DNA of 64,000 nucleotides from Hymenobacter latericoloratus. GTDB taxonomy: Bacteria; Bacteroidota; Bacteroidia; Cytophagales; Hymenobacteraceae. The notes below the pieces were generated by a model. It was not told the DNA's origin and did no database searches. It saw only the letters and a program-made list of their open reading frames with translations. The stretch lies in contig NZ_JACHNV010000003.1 in assembly GCF_014199535.1 (NCBI RefSeq), forward strand, positions 124,001 to 188,000, in the 5' to 3' direction. A program made the position numbers and the translations under genes. Positions 54,716 to 63,101 of the stretch are shown one piece after another. The first letter of the stretch is position 1. Every line of letters begins with the position of its first letter.

Positions 54716-56149
54716 CTACCATACATAGGTGCCCGCCGCGCCTGGGTTGAGCGTAGTCGTAAGGGTTTTGCCCTGGTGGCGTAGGCTGAAAGCCCGGGAC
54801 GCTGGCGTGTTGTTCTGCACCAGCACTACCCGCTGCCCGGTCGGGGTTTTGAAGGCCACGTTGGGCAGGGTCTCGGAGGCAGTGGAGGCAATGCGCACCG
54901 AGCCGGGGCGCACAAATTTGCTGGCGTGGGCAATGATGTAGTAGGCATCTTCGCGCCGGACGGTGTTGCCGTCCAGGGTGAGGGCTCCGCGGCACTCGGT
55001 GCAGCCGCCGGGCGTGTGCGGGTTCTGCTGCGGGTCGGCGGCCAGGTTCCACTCCAGCACGGTGCGGGCCCAGTTGCGGGTGGCCCCAATCATCAGGGTG
55101 CGGATGTGCCAGGGAAAGTTGTCCTCAAACTTGCTTTTCGAGCCCACCCACTGCTCCGTGAAGTACACGTGCTTGTCGGGGTGGGCGTCGTGCACCTGGC
55201 TCAGGGCCTCAACGGGGCCGGCGTAGAGGTGAAAGGCCGAGCCATCGACGTACTGCCGGGCCTCGGGGTCCTGCAGAATGCTCAGGGGGTAGTCGGGCCG
55301 GTCGGCGTTGTGGTCGTACACGATGATTTTCGTGTCGATTTTCTCCTGCCGGAACGCGGGTCCCAGGTGGCGCTTCACAAATTCGGCCTGCTGCTCGGGC
55401 AGCATGAGCAGACTGGGGTTGTTGCCGGGGTGCAGGGGCTCGTTCTGCACCGTAATGGCATCAATCCGGACGCCCTCCGCCTGCATGCCCTGAATGTATT
55501 TCACGAAGTAGCGGGCGTAGGCGTCGTAGAACTCCGGCTTCAGAGAGCCGCCTTTGGAGTCCCCGTTGGTTTTCATCCAGGTGGGCGGCGACCAGGGCGA
55601 ACCCAGCAGCTTGAGGCTGGGATTAATGGCCAGAATTTCCTTCAGTACCGGAAGCAGGTGCTGCTGGTCGGGGGCCAGGCTGAAGCGGGCCAGGGTGGGG
55701 TCGGTCTGCCCGGCGGGCAGGTCGTCGTAGCTGAACACGCGGGCGTCCAGGTCGGAGGCGCCAATACTCAGGCGCAGGTAGCTGACCCCGATGTTGTTTC
55801 CATCCGTAGCAAACAGCTCCCGCAGAATAGCCCGGCGCGCCTCCGGGCTCATGGCATGCAGCGGCTCGGCGCTGCCGCCCGTCAGGCAGTACCCAAACCC
55901 ATCCATGGTCTGGAAGGTCTGCTTTTCGTCGATTTCAATCACAGGTGTGCCGGCCGCCGGAGCCGCCAAGTTCCAGCGCAAGGCCGTTTGGGGCTGAAAC
56001 AGCACCGATTTGTCGGGATTGGTCAGCCAGAAGGCGGCGGTGCCTTTCGCGGGAGTGGCGCCCGTTTGGATCGGGCGTTGGCAGCCGGCGCCTACCCCCA
56101 GCGCAAGCAGGAAAGCCAGAGAGCGGGCGGCGTAAGGAAGGGTAAACAT
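54716..56149 (-). CDS. GH30 family lipoprotein (copy 3)
   Basis: 477 residues; lipoprotein signal MFTLPYAARSLAFLLALGVGAGCQ (start 56149). Close paralogue of copy 2 over its whole length: QTMDGFGYCLTGGSAEPLHAM, VSYLRLSIGASDLDARVFSYDD, ITVQNEPLHPGNNPS (acid/base), HVYFTEQWVGS (nucleophile), AYYIIAHASKFVRPGSVRIAS, ending GTYVW. First gene of the minus-strand GH30 set, with a likely promoter at 56321-56352; copies 2 and 1 follow after 32 and 76 bases, so they are probably one operon. Confidence 0.92.
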   Translation of the reverse strand: MFTLPYAARSLAFLLALGVGAGCQRPIQTGATPAKGTAAFWLTNPDKSVLFQPQTALRWNLAAPAAGTPVIEIDEKQTFQTMDGFGYCLTGGSAEPLHAMSPEARRAILRELFATDGNNIGVSYLRLSIGASDLDARVFSYDDLPAGQTDPTLARFSLAPDQQHLLPVLKEILAINPSLKLLGSPWSPPTWMKTNGDSKGGSLKPEFYDAYARYFVKYIQGMQAEGVRIDAITVQNEPLHPGNNPSLLMLPEQQAEFVKRHLGPAFRQEKIDTKIIVYDHNADRPDYPLSILQDPEARQYVDGSAFHLYAGPVEALSQVHDAHPDKHVYFTEQWVGSKSKFEDNFPWHIRTLMIGATRNWARTVLEWNLAADPQQNPHTPGGCTECRGALTLDGNTVRREDAYYIIAHASKFVRPGSVRIASTASETLPNVAFKTPTGQRVVLVQNNTPASRAFSLRHQGKTLTTTLNPGAAGTYVW

Positions 56150-56320
56150 GCGGGGCAACAGGGAGAGGAAGGACAGATGCCAGGCTACCGGATAGTTTGG
56201 TCCGTAGGGTGGCCAAGGCGTTGGGAAGATGCACGGGGGTAGGGAGCGGGCATATGGTGGAGCCCAAGCCGCCGGGCAGGAAACTGGCAGCTCGCCGCAC
56301 CGCACAGAAGCGGCATCAGC

Positions 56321-56352
56321 CAAATATATTGGCCTTCCAGTGGAGAATACAA
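56321..56352 (-). promoter_or_regulatory. Candidate promoter of the GH30 operon with overlapping palindrome
   Basis: On the minus strand TTG (56350-56352), 21 bases, TATATTTG (56321-56328). The -7 element sits in GCCAATATATTTGGC (56320-56334), whose GCCAA and TTGGC ends make it a possible operator. The leader to the start codon would be about 165 bases. 56353-56572 has no gene I can support. Confidence 0.5.
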
Positions 56353-56569
56353 GCCTTGAAAACTGTGTTTCCACCGCTTAGCGGTTGCTTTATACGCTTA
56401 CCGCACACGCCCCCGGCAGGCTTTTTTGGTGGGTTGAGGCCTGAAAGAAGGTACAGGCAGCCCAGCCTCGCCGGATAAGAAACAATAAAGTCGGGGGTAC
56501 TTTTTGGCGGCCGTTTCCAAGCAGCAACCCTGATTTCATCCTCGTGGGCCGGCACCACCAGAGCAAAAA

Positions 56570-56604
56570 CAAACCGGGGCCGCAGCAACAGCTGCGGCCC
56601 CGGT
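56570..56604 (-). terminator. Terminator of the DEAD-box helicase gene
   Basis: 14-bp perfect stem 56573-56586 with 56591-56604 (ACCGGGGCCGCAGC and complement), followed on the minus strand by TTTGTTTTTGC. It is 34 bases after the stop. Confidence 0.85.
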
Positions 56605-56638
56605 GGGCAATCTGAGAGAAGAGGTGCTGAGGCAGGGG

Positions 56639-58033
56639 CTACTCGACCACCGATACCCGCACCTTTTTGCCTTTCACTTTGGCTCCGGCCAAGCGCTCGG
56701 CCACTTCCTTGGCCTGCTGGCGCGGCACGGCCACGTAGCTGTAGTAGTCAAACACCTCAATGCGGCCCACTTCCTCGCGGGCTACCCTCCCTACGTTCAC
56801 AAAGGCCCCCACCAAATCGTGGGCGCTAACCTTGTCCTTCTTACCCGCCGAAACGTGCAGGGTTACGTTTTCGGGGCGCGGGGCCTTGGAGGCGGCTGGG
56901 GGCAGCTTGGGGGCGTGCATGGCTTTCCACTGAATGGACGCCGCCACCGGCCACTTCTTCACGTGGGCCTGTTCTTTGTCGGTTACCAGCAGGTGGGCGG
57001 TGCCCTCGGCGCCGGCGCGGGCCGTGCGGCCGGCCCGGTGCTGGAAAGCATCGGCCTTGTCGGGGGCGTCGTACTGCACCACCGTATCGAGCTGGGTTAC
57101 GTCGATGCCGCGGGCGGCTACGTCGGTGGCTACCAGCACCTGGCTGGAGCCGTTGCGCAGCTTCAGCAGGGCTTTGTCGCGCTCGGGCTGGGGCATTTTG
57201 CCGTGCAGCACCTCGGCCGCTACCCCCCGGCCCACCAAGAAGCGCGTCAGCTCCATGCACCGCTCGCGGGTGTTGCAGAACACCAGGGCCCGGCCGGTTT
57301 CGGGCTGGTGCAGCAGGTGGAGCAGGGCGGCGGGCTTCTTTTCCACGGTGCCCACGTGGCCCAGCAGGGTCAGGTTTTCGGGCAGCTCATCGGTGTCCTC
57401 GCCCGCGTTTACCACGCGGGGGCGGGTCAGGTTCTTGCGGATCAGCTCTACTACTTTGTCCGACATGGTGGCCGAGAACAGCAGGGTCTGGCGGCGGCGC
57501 GGGAGGCGTTTCACAATTTCCACCAGCTCATCCTGAAAGCCCAGCTCCAGCAGCTTGTCGGCCTCATCCAGAATCAGGGTTTTCAGCTGGTTGGGAATGA
57601 TGCTGCGGCGCTCGAAGTGGTCGAGCAGGCGGCCCGGCGTGGCTACCACAATGTGCGGGGCCTGGGTCAGGGAGGCGGTTTCTTCGCGGAAGGCGTGGCC
57701 GCCGTAGAAGGCTGCTACCCGCAGGTTGGGCATGAACTTGCCCAGCTTTTTGAGGGCGTCGCGCACCTGCAGGGCCAGCTCGCGGGCGGGCACCAGCACA
57801 ATTACCTGCACGGCATCCAGCTTCAGATCCAGCAGCTGCAGCACCGAGAGGCCATAGGCGGCCGTTTTACCCGAGCCCGTGGGGGCCTGTCCGGCCACGT
57901 CCTGCCCGGCCAGGGCCATGGGCACTACCTGCTCCTGCACGGGGGTAGGCGCCTGGAATTGCAGTTCTTCCAGGGCTTGCAGCAGCTCAGGGGTGAGGCC
58001 CAGGTCGGCGAAGGAGGGGGTAGTCGAAGTCAT
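56639..58033 (-). CDS. dbpA: DEAD-box RNA helicase, DbpA type
   Basis: 464 residues. ATP-dependent RNA helicase likely in 50S ribosome assembly. Q motif FADLGLTPELLQALEEL and F.APTPVQEQ, Walker A GQAPTGSGKTAAY (about 46-58), PARELALQV, TPGRLLDHF, DEAD box in LILDEADKLLELGF, SATM motif, HRAGRTARAG, and a C-terminal DbpA RNA-binding domain (about 385-464: VTLHVSAGKKDKVSAHDLVGAFVN, VGRIEVFDYYSYVAVP). TACCTTTG on the minus strand at 58053-58060 is an exact -7 element upstream. Confidence 0.93.
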   Translation of the reverse strand: MTSTTPSFADLGLTPELLQALEELQFQAPTPVQEQVVPMALAGQDVAGQAPTGSGKTAAYGLSVLQLLDLKLDAVQVIVLVPARELALQVRDALKKLGKFMPNLRVAAFYGGHAFREETASLTQAPHIVVATPGRLLDHFERRSIIPNQLKTLILDEADKLLELGFQDELVEIVKRLPRRRQTLLFSATMSDKVVELIRKNLTRPRVVNAGEDTDELPENLTLLGHVGTVEKKPAALLHLLHQPETGRALVFCNTRERCMELTRFLVGRGVAAEVLHGKMPQPERDKALLKLRNGSSQVLVATDVAARGIDVTQLDTVVQYDAPDKADAFQHRAGRTARAGAEGTAHLLVTDKEQAHVKKWPVAASIQWKAMHAPKLPPAASKAPRPENVTLHVSAGKKDKVSAHDLVGAFVNVGRVAREEVGRIEVFDYYSYVAVPRQQAKEVAERLAGAKVKGKKVRVSVVE

Positions 58034-58052
58034 AAGCGGGTTGTTCGTCCTG

Positions 58053-58060
58053 CAAAGGTA
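58053..58060 (-). promoter_or_regulatory. Candidate -7 element of the helicase gene
   Basis: TACCTTTG on the minus strand, 20 bases before the start codon. No TTG is seen at the expected distance upstream. Confidence 0.4.
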
Positions 58061-58162
58061 GCCGGATTTGGGCTGGAAACCGGAGCCGTTGACTTCCCGC
58101 CCGGCCCGTGCCGCCCTACCCCCCTTCAGGCGCCAAAGCCCCCAGGGTAGAATAGAGGAAGA

Positions 58163-59080
58163 TTACTGGGCCGAAAACCGGAAGGCGGCGGGCGTTTGGC
58201 CGGTTTTGCTTTTGAACAGGCGGGTGAAGTACTGCGGGTACTCGAAGCCCAGCTGAAAGGCGGTTTCGTTGATGGAGAGGGAGGTAGTGAGCAGCAGGCG
58301 CTTGGCTTTCTCAATCAGGTGGTGATGAATGTGCTGCTGGGTATTCTGGCCGGTGAGGCTGCGCAGCATGTCGCTGAGGTAGGCCGGCGACACGTGCAGG
58401 CTGTCAGCAAAATACTGCACCGAGGGCAGGGGCTGCTCGGCTTCCCGGGCAAAATACCCGGTCAGCAGCGCCTCGAAGCGGGTGAGCAGGTCGTGCCCGG
58501 CCGTGCGGCGCGTCAGGAACTGGCGGTGGTAGAAGCGGTTGGCGTAGCTCAGCAGCACGTCGAGCTGGGCTACCAGCACATCCTGGCTAAAGGCATCAAT
58601 CGGCAACTCGTACTCGGCCCGAATGCCCTGCAGCAGGTTTTTCAGCAAGTCTTCTTCTTTAGCCGAGAGGTGCAGGGCCTCGTTGGCCTGGTAGGAGAAA
58701 AAGCCGAAGCTGCCAATTTTCTTCCCCAGCGGATGCTTCAGCAGCAAGTCGGGGTGAAAGACCAGCATCAGCCCTTCAATCTGCGAAACGTCCAGGGTTT
58801 CATCGGCCGCAAATACCTGCCCCGGCCCTAAAAAGAACAGCACGCCCTCCCGGAAGTCGTACGACTGCCGGCCGTAGTAGATGGTGCCGCCCTTCAGGCC
58901 GCGCTTCAGGGCCACGGTGTAGAGCTGCTGCACTACGGGCGTAGCTACCCGCGGCAGGCAGCGGGCATAGTCCAGGTCGATGACGGTAAGCAGGGGGTGG
59001 GCCGGCGCCGGTAGCCCGTAGAAGCGGGCATAGTCCGTTACGGTGTTGAGGACCTGAAATTCTTTGGCGGGATGTTTCAT
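58163..59080 (-). CDS. AraC family transcriptional regulator
   Basis: 305 residues. N-terminal sensing half (about 1-190) with a cupin-like pattern (GGTIYYGRQSYDFREGVLFFLGPGQVF), then the two-helix-turn-helix DNA-binding half: YFADSLHVSPAYLSDMLRSLTGQNTQQHIHHHLIEKAKRLLLTTSLSINETAFQLGFEYPQYFTRLFKSKTGQTPAAFR. It lies just downstream of an aldo/keto reductase on the same strand, a common pairing where the regulator controls the reductase. A 26-bp hairpin separates the two. Confidence 0.92.
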   Translation of the reverse strand: MKHPAKEFQVLNTVTDYARFYGLPAPAHPLLTVIDLDYARCLPRVATPVVQQLYTVALKRGLKGGTIYYGRQSYDFREGVLFFLGPGQVFAADETLDVSQIEGLMLVFHPDLLLKHPLGKKIGSFGFFSYQANEALHLSAKEEDLLKNLLQGIRAEYELPIDAFSQDVLVAQLDVLLSYANRFYHRQFLTRRTAGHDLLTRFEALLTGYFAREAEQPLPSVQYFADSLHVSPAYLSDMLRSLTGQNTQQHIHHHLIEKAKRLLLTTSLSINETAFQLGFEYPQYFTRLFKSKTGQTPAAFRFSAQ

Positions 59081-59109
59081 GGGAAAGTCAGCGTAAAGGA
59101 GGCGCTATT

Positions 59110-59166
59110 CCTACCCCGGCCGACAGTGGAAAGCCTGCGCGGTTTTCCGCTGTCGGCCGGGGTAGG
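59110..59166. terminator. Long hairpin between the aldo/keto reductase and AraC genes
   Basis: 59110-59135 pairs with 59141-59166, 26 bp with two G-U pairs and a 5-base loop (CCTACCCCGGCCGACAG and its complement form the base). There is no T run. It starts 7 bases after the reductase stop and ends 30 bases before the AraC start. Confidence 0.7.
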
Positions 59167-59173
59167 CACTGGC

Positions 59174-60169
59174 TTACAGCCCGGCGGGGTAGGCGGCCCC
59201 CACGGCACTACCAACCGGCATGATGGCATCAAGTTCAGCTAGCTCCTGGGCCGATAGGGTAAGGCTAGCCGCCGCTACGTTCTGCTCCAGGTACTTGCGG
59301 CGCTTGGTGCCCGGAATGGCTACTACCCCCTGCATGAGCACCCAGGCCAGGGCCAGCTGGGCGGTTGTCACGCCTTTGGCCTGGGCCAGGGCCTGCAGTT
59401 TCTCGACCAGGGCAACGTTCTTGTAGAAGTTTTCGCCTTGGTAGCGCGGGAAAATGCGGCGCGAGTCGTTGGGCTCCAGGTCGTCCGGGGTTTTGATTTC
59501 GCCCGACAGAAACCCCCGCCCCAGGGGCGAGTAGGCCACGAAGCCAATGCCCATTTCCTGGGTGGCCTGCAGAATACCTTCTTCCTCTACGTGCCGGTCG
59601 AAGAGCGAATACTCGGTTTGCAGGGCCGTGATGGGGTGCACGGCGTGGCCCCGGCGCAACACCTCCACCGATACCTCCGAGAGGCCCAGGTAGCGCACCT
59701 TGCCTTCCTCTACCAGCCGGCTCATGGCCCCCACAGTTTCCTCAATGGGCACGTTGGGGTCCACGCGGTGCAGGTAGTACAGGTCCACGTAGTCGGTGCC
59801 CAGGTTGCGCAGGGAGCGTTCAATGGATTTGCGCACGTAGGCGGGCTGGCCGTTGTAGCCGCCGGTCCAGTTTTCCTGGTCGTCTACTTCAAAGCCGAAT
59901 TTGGTGGCCAGGGTGAACTGCTGGCGCCGGCCGGCAATGGCCCGGCCCACCAGCCGCTCGTTCAGCATGGGGCCGTAGAGGTCGGCCGTGTCCAGCAGGG
60001 TCACGCCCAGCTCCAGGGCCCGGTCAAGGGTAGCCAGGCTTTCGGCTTCGTCGGCCTCGCCGTACACGCTCATGCCGTTTACGCCGGCTGTCATGCCCAT
60101 GCAGCCCAGCCCCTCTACCGATACGTGCAGGCCCTGGCTGCCCAAGGCTACTTGTTTGATGGTGCTCAT
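59174..60169 (-). CDS. Aldo/keto reductase
   Basis: 331-residue NADPH-dependent aldehyde reductase of the AKR11/13-like group (YajO/PLR type). Tetrad: Asp in [16 protein letters not shown] with Tyr in the same segment, Lys in [11 protein letters not shown], His in [16 protein letters not shown]. Also GLGCMGMT and the cofactor-binding [28 protein letters not shown]. Start [11 protein letters not shown] at 60169; the frame is open to 60280. Confidence 0.93.
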   Translation of the reverse strand: MSTIKQVALGSQGLHVSVEGLGCMGMTAGVNGMSVYGEADEAESLATLDRALELGVTLLDTADLYGPMLNERLVGRAIAGRRQQFTLATKFGFEVDDQENWTGGYNGQPAYVRKSIERSLRNLGTDYVDLYYLHRVDPNVPIEETVGAMSRLVEEGKVRYLGLSEVSVEVLRRGHAVHPITALQTEYSLFDRHVEEEGILQATQEMGIGFVAYSPLGRGFLSGEIKTPDDLEPNDSRRIFPRYQGENFYKNVALVEKLQALAQAKGVTTAQLALAWVLMQGVVAIPGTKRRKYLEQNVAAASLTLSAQELAELDAIMPVGSAVGAAYPAGL

Positions 60170-60278
60170 ACTCAAGTTTGTGTAGTAAGATGGTGAATAG
60201 ATTACTGCACAAAGGTCTGGCCGCCACCAGGGGTAGGAGCTATACAAACCGAGGCTTCTGCAACACAAAACGCCGCAC

Positions 60279-60315
60279 AAAAAAGGCCGACTACCCGGCG
60301 AGGGTAGGCGGCCTT
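60279..60315 (-). terminator. Terminator of the cupin gene
   Basis: On the minus strand AAGGCCGCCTACCC and GGGTAGTCGGCCTT form a stem with one mismatch, followed by TTTTTTGTG. It begins 22 bases after the stop. The right arm contains the GGGTAGG string. Confidence 0.75.
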
Positions 60316-60336
60316 GGTGGGTAGGGCAGCAGCCAG

Positions 60337-60840
60337 TTAGCGGCCGAAGTCGTCCTGCACGCGCACGATGTCGTCCTCGTCGGAAGGCTCATCGGCGTTG
60401 GTGTGCTGCCAGATTTCGGCTACGGTGCCCCAGCCGTCGAGGCCGATGAGGCGGTGCCGCTCGCCCTGCTGCAGGGTAATCTGCTCGCCGGGGCTGTACG
60501 TTTTCAGTTTGCCTTCCTCGTCGGTAGGGCTGGTGATGATGCCCACGGTGCCGCTCACCACGCGCCAGATTTCGGCGCGGCGGTGGTGGTACTGCCACGA
60601 AAGGCGCTGGTGCGGCGCTACCAGCAGCACCTTGGGGCTCAGCTTGCCCGCGATGCGCAGGCTATCCACCGAAAGACCATCGAAATAGGTGTCAGCGAAC
60701 GGCTGGGCCTGGTTTTCGTCAATCACGAAGAAGCCGCCCCAGGGCCGCGTCTGGTCCTGGCGCTCAATGCCGAAGCCCTGCTGCCGGAGCTGCTGCTCAA
60801 CTTGCTGAAATATCTCTGGTTTGGTCGATTCTGAACGCAT
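60337..60840 (-). CDS. Cupin protein, type II mannose-6-phosphate isomerase C-terminal-like
   Basis: 167 residues. Resembles the cupin tail of type II mannose-6-phosphate isomerase/GDP-mannose pyrophosphorylase enzymes but stands alone: [53 protein letters not shown] and [23 protein letters not shown]. The metal-site pattern Q.H..R.E is present. Likely a sugar-phosphate isomerase; the substrate is unknown. Start MRSESTKPE at 60840 rather than 60906, because the extra codons show no family resemblance. Confidence 0.85.
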   Translation of the reverse strand: MRSESTKPEIFQQVEQQLRQQGFGIERQDQTRPWGGFFVIDENQAQPFADTYFDGLSVDSLRIAGKLSPKVLLVAPHQRLSWQYHHRRAEIWRVVSGTVGIITSPTDEEGKLKTYSPGEQITLQQGERHRLIGLDGWGTVAEIWQHTNADEPSDEDDIVRVQDDFGR

Positions 60841-61189
60841 AGGCAGGGAAAACAAGTCAAAAATAAACCTGGCAAGGCCGGGGAAACCCGTCTCAAACTC
60901 GCTCATACCGGCAACGAGCCCAGCAAAGCACTACAAGCTACCAGGACCCGGTTGAGGCCGGAAAGCTAGAAAAGAACCTGTAATTCCCTCAAGAAGACGA
61001 AGCCTGCGCCTTGGCCGTAGCGCCGAAAGCTGAATTTGGCACTCAAGATAAGAGCGTTTCAAAAACAGCTGGCGAAATATGTTGCTTTTGACAAGATTAA
61101 ATTGTCTTGAATAAAGCAAACGAAGAGAATACTCAAGCCGTAAGCTGCCCTGCAATGCCCATTGCCGCGTCAGCCGGCAGACAGTTCAG

Positions 61190-61238
61190 CCCAGCGCAAG
61201 CAGATATCCGGCAGCATCGACTATTTGCTTGCGCTGGG
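61190..61238. repeat. 17-bp inverted repeat, hairpin after the DUF1080 gene
   Basis: CCCAGCGCAAGCA at 61190-61202 pairs with 61226-61238, extended by 4 further pairs (one G-U), loop of 15. No T run. It lies 43 bases past the DUF1080 stop. The rest of 60841-61189, about 350 bases and noticeably AT-richer, shows no gene. Confidence 0.6.
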
Positions 61239-61280
61239 TTGGCAAGACCGAAGGGGGTAGGGTGGCAGCCGGCAGGCAGC

Positions 61281-62054
61281 CTATAGCTTACGCACCCAGA
61301 TGTTGCGGAAGCTAATGGGGGCGCTAGGGTCGCCGTGGGCCTGCAGCTTGATGGGCGAGGGGCCGTGGGCCTGCTGGTAGCTGGGCTTGCCAATGTACTG
61401 GGTGGGGCCGGCCAGCACGGTGTTGTTTTGCACTACCACCCCATTAAACCACACTGTCACGCGGGCCGGCGTTTGCAGAGAGCCATCGGCCTTGAACACG
61501 GGGGCGGTCCAGAGCACGTCGTAGGACTGCCACTCGCCGGGCTTGCGGGCCGGGTTGGCCAGCGGAATGTGCTGCTTGTAAATGCTGCCCGCCATACCAT
61601 TTACATAGGTTTTGTTCTGGTAGGAGTCCAGAATCTGCAGCTCGTAGCCCAGGTCGCCTTTGCCGATGGAGGCCAGAAACACGCCGCTGTTGCCCCGGCT
61701 CTGCCCCGTTTCCCGCATGCCCGTTGGGATGCGCCACTCCAGGTGCAGCTGGTAATTGGTGAAGACCTGCCGGGTTTCGATGTTGCCGGCCTTTTTGTCC
61801 ACGGTCAGCAGGCCGCCCGCCACCTGCCACTTAGCCGGCGCGGCGCGGTTATCGGTGCTTACCCACTGGCTCAGGTTCTGGCCATTGAAGAGCACCACCG
61901 CGTCGGAGGGCGGGGGGGCCAGGTTGGGGCTGGCCGTTACCGTTTTCGGGGCGGGTTCCCATACTTCGGTGTCTTCGGGTTTGCCGGTTTGCTGGGCCTG
62001 GGCCATCAGGGAAAAGCTGAGCAGTGATGCGGAAACGAGTACGGCAACCTTCAT
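61281..62054 (-). CDS. DUF1080 (3-keto-disaccharide hydrolase-like) secreted protein
   Basis: 257 residues, signal peptide MKVAVLVSASLLSFSLMAQAQ (start 62054). Single concanavalin/LamG-like fold: VVLFNGQNLSQWVSTDNR, KWQVAGGLLTVDKKAGNIETRQVFTNYQLHLEWRIP, SGVFLASIGKGDLGYELQILDSYQNKTYVNGMAGSIYKQHIPL, and ISFRNIWVRKL at the end. DUF1080 members include 3-keto-glucoside hydrolases, so a role after a 3-keto sugar-forming oxidoreductase is possible. The isomerase and transporter genes follow on the same strand upstream, which supports a sugar catabolic operon. Confidence 0.88.
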   Translation of the reverse strand: MKVAVLVSASLLSFSLMAQAQQTGKPEDTEVWEPAPKTVTASPNLAPPPSDAVVLFNGQNLSQWVSTDNRAAPAKWQVAGGLLTVDKKAGNIETRQVFTNYQLHLEWRIPTGMRETGQSRGNSGVFLASIGKGDLGYELQILDSYQNKTYVNGMAGSIYKQHIPLANPARKPGEWQSYDVLWTAPVFKADGSLQTPARVTVWFNGVVVQNNTVLAGPTQYIGKPSYQQAHGPSPIKLQAHGDPSAPISFRNIWVRKL

Positions 62055-62200
62055 GGTAAGCAGAGAGAATCGCGGATTAAATGGATTAATCGGACTGCGC
62101 GGATTTTGGTGAAGTTTGGACTGATTCGCTTGGGGTTTGCTTCCGCCTGAGGGGTAGGGCGCCCGGCAAAGGCAGGTAGTCGGGCCCAAGCTTTGTGCGC

Positions 62201-63091
62201 TTATACGTCGCAGAGCTGCACGGCCTGGCGCAGGGAAGCCAATTTATCGGTTTGCTGGGGCATAAATTCCTGGGCCACGTACCCCTGAAAGCCGGTGGCT
62301 TTAATGGCGCGCATAATGGCCGGGTAGTTCAGCTCCTGCGCATCCCCGATTTCGTGGCGACCGGGCACGCCGGCCGTGTGGTAGTGGGCAATGTAGGGGT
62401 GGTACTCGGTGAGGGTCCGGATAACGTCGCCCTCATTGATTTGCATGTGGTAGATGTCGTAGAGCAGCTTGAAGTTCTCGGAACCCATTTTTTTGGCCAG
62501 GGCCACGCCCCAGCTGGTCCGGTCGCACTGGTAGTCTTTGTGGTCGATTTTGCTGTTGAGCAGCTCCATCACCAGCACCACCTTGTGTTGGGCGGCCAGC
62601 TTTAGCAGGGGCTCCAGGCCCCGGGCGCAGTTTTCCAGCCCCGCCGCATCCGAAAGACCCCGCCGGCTGCCGCTAAAGCAAATCAGGTTGCGGTAGCCGG
62701 CCTGGGCCACTTGCGGAATCATCGCGGCGTACTGCTTCTGCAGCTGGGCATGAAAGCGCGGGTCGTTGAAGCCGTCGGTCAGGTTGATTTCGGCCCCATT
62801 GCACATCGACGACTCCAGCCCGTGCCGTTGAAGCGTAGGCCAGTCTTTGGGTCCTACCAGGTCGATGCCCCGCAGGCCCATTTCCTTGGCAGCCGCGCAG
62901 AGCTTTTCCAGGGGCACATCCTGAAAGCACCAGCGGCACACGGCCTGTTTCAGGTTGTCTTTCAGCCCCATTGCTTCGGTGCTTTGTTTCTCTTCAGCCG
63001 GTGAGCAGGCGCTTGCCAGCCCCAGCGCACCCACGGTGGCGGCGCTGGTGAGCAGGCCCTGCAACGCAGCCCGACGGTTCCAGGTAGCCAT
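62201..63091 (-). CDS. TIM-barrel sugar isomerase (hydroxypyruvate isomerase family), exported
   Basis: 296 residues. The N-terminus MATWNRRAALQGLLTSAATVGALGLASAC has a twin-arginine pattern and a lipobox ASAC, so it is probably an exported lipoprotein. The barrel resembles hydroxypyruvate isomerase/AP endonuclease family 2: EMGLRGIDLVGPKDWPTLQ, LICFSGSRRGLSD, VVLVMELLNSKIDHKDYQCDR, LLYDIYHMQINEGDVI, YIAHYHTAGVPGRHEIGDAQELNYPAIM, GFQGYVAQEF. Metal ligands Glu, Asp, His and Glu are present. The start is 10 bases after the MFS gene stop, so they are co-transcribed. Confidence 0.9.
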   Translation of the reverse strand: MATWNRRAALQGLLTSAATVGALGLASACSPAEEKQSTEAMGLKDNLKQAVCRWCFQDVPLEKLCAAAKEMGLRGIDLVGPKDWPTLQRHGLESSMCNGAEINLTDGFNDPRFHAQLQKQYAAMIPQVAQAGYRNLICFSGSRRGLSDAAGLENCARGLEPLLKLAAQHKVVLVMELLNSKIDHKDYQCDRTSWGVALAKKMGSENFKLLYDIYHMQINEGDVIRTLTEYHPYIAHYHTAGVPGRHEIGDAQELNYPAIMRAIKATGFQGYVAQEFMPQQTDKLASLRQAVQLCDV

Positions 63092-63101
63092 AGGGGTAGG
63101 G

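Noticed and set aside
56197..56478. 93-codon plus frame upstream of the GH30 operon
   Set aside because: Covers the promoter region of the GH30 genes, with no motif and unusual composition.
56603..58150. 515-residue plus-strand frame over the helicase gene
   Set aside because: Antisense shadow of the DbpA-type helicase.
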